From assembly GCA_031431235.1 (NCBI GenBank), contig JANPDA010000476.1, positions 1 to 27,148 of the forward strand: a stretch of 27,148 nucleotides of DNA, in the 5' to 3' direction. The position numbers and the translations under genes were made by a program. The notes beneath the pieces were generated by a model. It saw only the letters and a program-made list of their open reading frames with translations. It searched no databases and was not told where the DNA came from. Shown piece by piece: positions 24,666 through 27,148 of this stretch. Numbering within the stretch: the stretch's first letter is position 1; every line of letters starts with the position of its first letter. This DNA is from JANNSW01 sp031431235 (GTDB taxonomy: Bacteria; Pseudomonadota; Alphaproteobacteria; Rhizobiales; Hyphomicrobiaceae).

Positions 24666-25318
24666 TTGCAGAGCCAGACCCAGTAATCGCTCCTGCGTCG
24701 AGCCAGTCGGGATTTACCCTGGTGGAGTTGCTGGTTGCGCTCGCCCTGCTCTCGGTCGTGCTCGGTTTCGTCTCCGGGGGATTGCGCTTTGCAATCAAGG
24801 CATCAGAAGCAACGCGCGTGCTCGATCGCCAAGCCGCGCTCGTTGCCGCGCGCGAGACGCTGGCGGATTGCATCGGAGCGGCGCTCCCGGTGTCGCGGAT
24901 CGATCAGGATGGTCGCATCGCACTCGCCTTTGGGGGAGCGAGCGAGCGCCTCGACCTCGTCTGTGCGCTCGCTGCCGGCGAGATCACGCAAGGCCGGCAA
25001 ATCGTGAGGCTCGTGCTGAGAATGAGAGAGTCGGCCTCGCGCCAGGACGTGGTGCTCGACGAGGAGGCATTCTCCTCGCGGCTCGACGCGTCGTCGCCGG
25101 GAGTGCCGCCAGCCACGCATCTCCTCGTCGCGGACGCTCACTCGCTCGCCATCCGCTATTTTGGCGACGCTGGCGATGGCGGGGGGCTGCGCTGGCAGCA
25201 CTCGTGGAGCGACCCGTCACGGTTGCCCGAGCTGGTCGAAATCGGGATTGGCTTTCACCCAGGCGAATTGCGGAGCTGGCCAGACCTGGTGGTCCGCACC
25301 CATGTCGAGCCCAAATAG
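24662..25318 (+). CDS. gspJ: type II secretion minor pseudopilin GspJ
   Basis: A 218-residue minor pseudopilin. The leader ends at Gly17, then FTLVELLVALALLSVVLGF with Glu at +5. The C-terminal domain has the GspJ pattern of paired strands ending in LPELVEIGIGF. It forms the tip complex with GspI and GspK; gspK lies apart at 11591. It is the last gene of the plus-strand operon, ending 35 bases before the convergent gspG, with no obvious hairpin in the gap. Confidence 0.92.
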   Translation: MIAEPDPVIAPASSQSGFTLVELLVALALLSVVLGFVSGGLRFAIKASEATRVLDRQAALVAARETLADCIGAALPVSRIDQDGRIALAFGGASERLDLVCALAAGEITQGRQIVRLVLRMRESASRQDVVLDEEAFSSRLDASSPGVPPATHLLVADAHSLAIRYFGDAGDGGGLRWQHSWSDPSRLPELVEIGIGFHPGELRSWPDLVVRTHVEPK

Positions 25319-25353
25319 CCAGGTGCGGACGCGGATCGCCTTTGCCAACTCTC

Positions 25354-25827
25354 CTACCAGCTCGAGATGTCGCGGCCGTCGCCTACCCCGCCTGGATTGC
25401 CGTCGGCGCCTGGCGAGTAGAGGTCGAAGAGCCCATGCTTGCCCGGAAAGCGGTAGACGTAGGGGCGGCCCCAGGGATCGAGCAGTCCCTGGGCTTTCTT
25501 CAGATAAGGGCCGTTCCAGCGGGGCGCACTGCCGATGGGCTGCATCAGGGCCGCGAGCCCTTCGGCCTCGACCGGATAGCGGCCATTGTCGATGTAGTAG
25601 AGGTCGAGCGCGCTCGAGATCTGCCCGAGTTGAACAGCAGCCGCCTCGAACTTCGCCTTGCCCAGATAGCGCATGACTTGCGGGCCAGAGATGGCGGCGA
25701 CGAGCGCCAGGATCGAAAGCACGACCAGCATCTCGACCAGCGTCAACCCGGCGTCCGCGGCCAGCGAGCGCTCGGTGGCGCTGGTGGATGCTCGCATCAT
25801 TCTCTCCCGGCTTTCCATGGCAGTCAT
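25354..25827 (-). CDS. gspG: type II secretion major pseudopilin GspG
   Basis: A 157-residue major pseudopilin. The leader ends at Gly27 and the mature protein begins LTLVEMLVVLSILALVAAI, so +1 is Leu instead of the usual Phe, with Glu at +5. The family body is clear: QLGQISSALDLYYIDNGRYP, then GPYLKK, DPWGRPYVYRFPG and the end SPGADGNPGGVGDGRDISSW, whose loop binds calcium in known GspG. The start at 25827 is chosen for its ATGA overlap with the prepilin peptidase stop, like other junctions of the system; ATGs at 25818, 25800 and 25797 are alternatives, the last two behind a GGGAG. A shorter leader would not alter the mature protein. Confidence 0.93.
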   Translation of the reverse strand: MTAMESRERMMRASTSATERSLAADAGLTLVEMLVVLSILALVAAISGPQVMRYLGKAKFEAAAVQLGQISSALDLYYIDNGRYPVEAEGLAALMQPIGSAPRWNGPYLKKAQGLLDPWGRPYVYRFPGKHGLFDLYSPGADGNPGGVGDGRDISSW

Positions 25828-26408
25828 GAGCCAGCGCTCCCATGCATCAGCCATACCACCCAGAAGCCGATTGCGATCGCTGGCCCGAAGGGCAGTCGGG
25901 TTGCCGGGCCGACGCGTTTTCCAGTGAGCCAAGTGGCCCCGGCCAAGGTCGCCAGAGCCAGCAGGCAAGCTGCGAGCAGGACGGGAGCGAGCCCCTCGGG
26001 GCCAACCCAGGCTCCCGCGGCGGCATAGAGCTTGGCGTCGCCGAGGCCGAGTCCTTCCCGACCTCGCCCGACCCGATAGAGAGCGGCCACTCCGGCGAGC
26101 AGCAGATAGCCGCCCGCCGCGCCCAGGATCAGCCGCGGCAGCGTGTCGGCACCCTGCAGCGCCACACCCGCGAGCCAGCCGGCCGGGATCAGCGGCAATG
26201 TCAGCCAATCCGGCAGCCGCAGGCTCGCCAGGTCGATGAGGCTCGCGACAACGAGGGCGACCGCGAGCCCGGCCGTGATGGCCAGCTCGATTGGAAGCAT
26301 CGCCCGATGTACCGCCAAAGCGATCCAGCACGCCGCATAGATGGCCGAAACGCCGATCGCTGCCATCGCCAGTTGCGCCCGGTCGATGCGGAGCTCGGTC
26401 GGTGCCAC
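25824..26408 (-). CDS. gspO: prepilin peptidase GspO/PilD, short form (A24 family)
   Basis: A 194-residue polytopic aspartic peptidase that cleaves pseudopilin leaders at the inner membrane. The two catalytic aspartates are Asp59 in ASLIDLASLRLPDWL and Asp124 in GLGLGDAKLYAAAG. Most residues fall in six to seven hydrophobic helices. The N-terminal cytoplasmic region of full-length PilD, with its CxxC pairs and methyltransferase function (total about 260-290 residues), is missing, so pseudopilins may stay unmethylated or be methylated by another enzyme. The start is a GTG with AGGA upstream. The stop overlaps gspG, so the peptidase is made together with its most abundant substrate. Confidence 0.9.
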   Translation of the reverse strand: MAPTELRIDRAQLAMAAIGVSAIYAACWIALAVHRAMLPIELAITAGLAVALVVASLIDLASLRLPDWLTLPLIPAGWLAGVALQGADTLPRLILGAAGGYLLLAGVAALYRVGRGREGLGLGDAKLYAAAGAWVGPEGLAPVLLAACLLALATLAGATWLTGKRVGPATRLPFGPAIAIGFWVVWLMHGSAGS

Positions 26409-26471
26409 GGGGATCCTGCTGTGTCGGTTGCCGGAAGCCAGCCCGCGCGCGCGTCATTGTTTGGGCGGATT

Positions 26472-26501
26472 GGGCGGCCGAGCGATCTTGCCCGGCCGCC
26501 C
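26472..26501 (-). terminator. GC-rich hairpin after the RTX gene
   Basis: A perfect 9-base inverted repeat (GGGCGGCCG at 26472-26480 and its complement at 26493-26501) with a 12-base loop, just past the stop of the RTX protein at 26509. No T-run follows on the minus strand, so it may be a weak or factor-assisted terminator separating the RTX gene from gspO. Confidence 0.45.
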
Positions 26502-26508
26502 GTGCTCG

Positions 26509-27148
26509 TCAGGGGCTGAGGATGAAGTCAGTCTGCGTGATGGAGGCAATGCTGGCGACGCCCGTCAGCTGGACCGAAGCACTGCCGTCGATGGTGACGA
26601 GCACATGCGCGCCGATGTCGGTGATGGCGACATGGGCAGTGAAGGTCGCGGCTGTCACTCCCAGGGCCCGGATGTCGAGCAGGTCCTGTCCACCGCCGGC
26701 AGGATCGAAGTCGAAGCCGGCCGACACGGTGTCGATGCCGAACCCGCTCGCGAACACCAGCGTGTCATTGCCTTGAGTGACGTTGAAGGTGTCGTTGCCG
26801 CCGCCACCGGTCATCGTGTCGTTGCCGATGCCGCCGTCCAGCTGGTCGTTGCCACCACCACCCGTGATCTGGTTGTTGGCGTTGTTGCCCGTACCGGTGA
26901 AGTTGCCGGCGCCGGTGAAGACGAGGTTCTCGATGTTCACGTTCATCAGGGTGACGTTCGTCAACGACGTCCGTATGGTGTCGATGCCGGCGGTATCGGT
27001 CAAGACGACCATCTCTCCGAGCGAGTCGATGACATAGGTGTCATTGCCGGCTCCCCCGTTCATGAAGTCGAAGCCAGTCCCGCCGTCGAGCGTATCGTTG
27101 CCGGCTCCGCCAGTGATCGTGTTGTTGAGGGTGTTGCCGGTGCCGGTG
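26509..27148 (-). CDS. RTX-type calcium-binding repeat protein, C-terminal part
   Basis: The last 213 codons of a gene whose start lies beyond the right edge. The visible part has two blocks of GGxGxDxxx nonapeptides: GGAGNDTLDGGTGFDF plus GGAGNDTYVI near 27030-27125, and GGGGNDQLDGGIGNDTMT plus GGGGNDTFNV near 26780-26880. Such repeats form calcium-filled beta-rolls outside the cell. The segment between them (IDTIRTSLTNVTL, ENLVFTGAGNFTGTGNN) is the usual spacer of this family, and the final 80 residues end in TDFILSP, like the C-terminal signal of type I secretion substrates. The frame stays open to the window end. The overall role (adhesin, S-layer-like protein, hydrolase) cannot be told from the tail. 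It is co-directional with gspO but separated by 100 bases and a hairpin. Confidence 0.88.
   Translation of the reverse strand, partial: TGTGNTLNNTITGGAGNDTLDGGTGFDFMNGGAGNDTYVIDSLGEMVVLTDTAGIDTIRTSLTNVTLMNVNIENLVFTGAGNFTGTGNNANNQITGGGGNDQLDGGIGNDTMTGGGGNDTFNVTQGNDTLVFASGFGIDTVSAGFDFDPAGGGQDLLDIRALGVTAATFTAHVAITDIGAHVLVTIDGSASVQLTGVASIASITQTDFILSP

Noticed and set aside
25319..25353. Terminator between the convergent gspJ and gspG
   Set aside because: Only 35 bases and no inverted repeat of useful length.
26780..27148. Regular repeats that could look like a CRISPR array or tandem DNA repeat
   Set aside because: The periodicity follows the GGxGxD nonapeptides of an RTX protein; there are no constant direct repeats with unique spacers.

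Overview
This is a GC-rich stretch without RNA genes, CRISPR arrays or insertion sequences. It most likely comes from an alphaproteobacterial chromosome. That guess rests on base composition, protein resemblance and the mix of catabolic operon, Tat-exported proteins and a compact type II secretion system; no marker gene settles the taxon.

Positions 68-11187 are a catabolic region. A 5-gene minus-strand operon reads aldehyde dehydrogenase, LLM flavin-dependent oxidoreductase, alpha/beta hydrolase, thiamine-diphosphate enzyme resembling sulfoacetaldehyde acetyltransferase/acetolactate synthase, and a carboxymuconolactone-decarboxylase-family protein (8455 down to 2993). An NDP-forming acyl-CoA synthetase fused to a GNAT acetyltransferase follows (2740-68). 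A LysR-type regulator is divergent from the operon (8648-9484). A Tat-exported family 5 substrate-binding protein (11187-9577) lies convergent to it, behind a strong hairpin. The operon promoter and the substrate-binding-protein promoter share an ungapped 25-base element, identical at 20 positions, in the same orientation and at similar distance from the start codon. It is a good candidate for the LysR operator and ties transport to catabolism. The substrate is not known.

Positions 11591-26408 encode a type II secretion system in three blocks: gspL-gspM-gspC and, further on, gspD-gspK (minus); gspE-F-H-I-J (plus, every junction overlapping); and gspO-gspG (minus, overlapping). The secretin is predicted to be a lipoprotein, so it may not need a separate pilotin.

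Inserted between gspC and gspD, in the same direction, is a three-gene copper module: two multicopper-oxidase-like proteins and a SCO1/SenC-type copper chaperone (18186-15116). The two oxidase proteins are complementary. The first-transcribed one has a Tat signal, a degenerate N-terminal cupredoxin domain and a C-terminal domain with HxxHxH and HDH motifs but no type 1 copper cysteine. The second has no visible export signal, a complete HxxHxH plus HCH...H...M site in its first domain, and no copper motif in its second. Neither alone has the four His motifs of a trinuclear copper centre; together they do. I propose a split, heteromeric multicopper oxidase, exported as a folded complex on one Tat signal, metallated with help from the SCO protein, and possibly secreted by the surrounding type II system. 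This is the most notable system in the window.

The right edge (26509-27148) holds the C-terminal end of an RTX-type calcium-binding repeat protein whose start lies outside the window.
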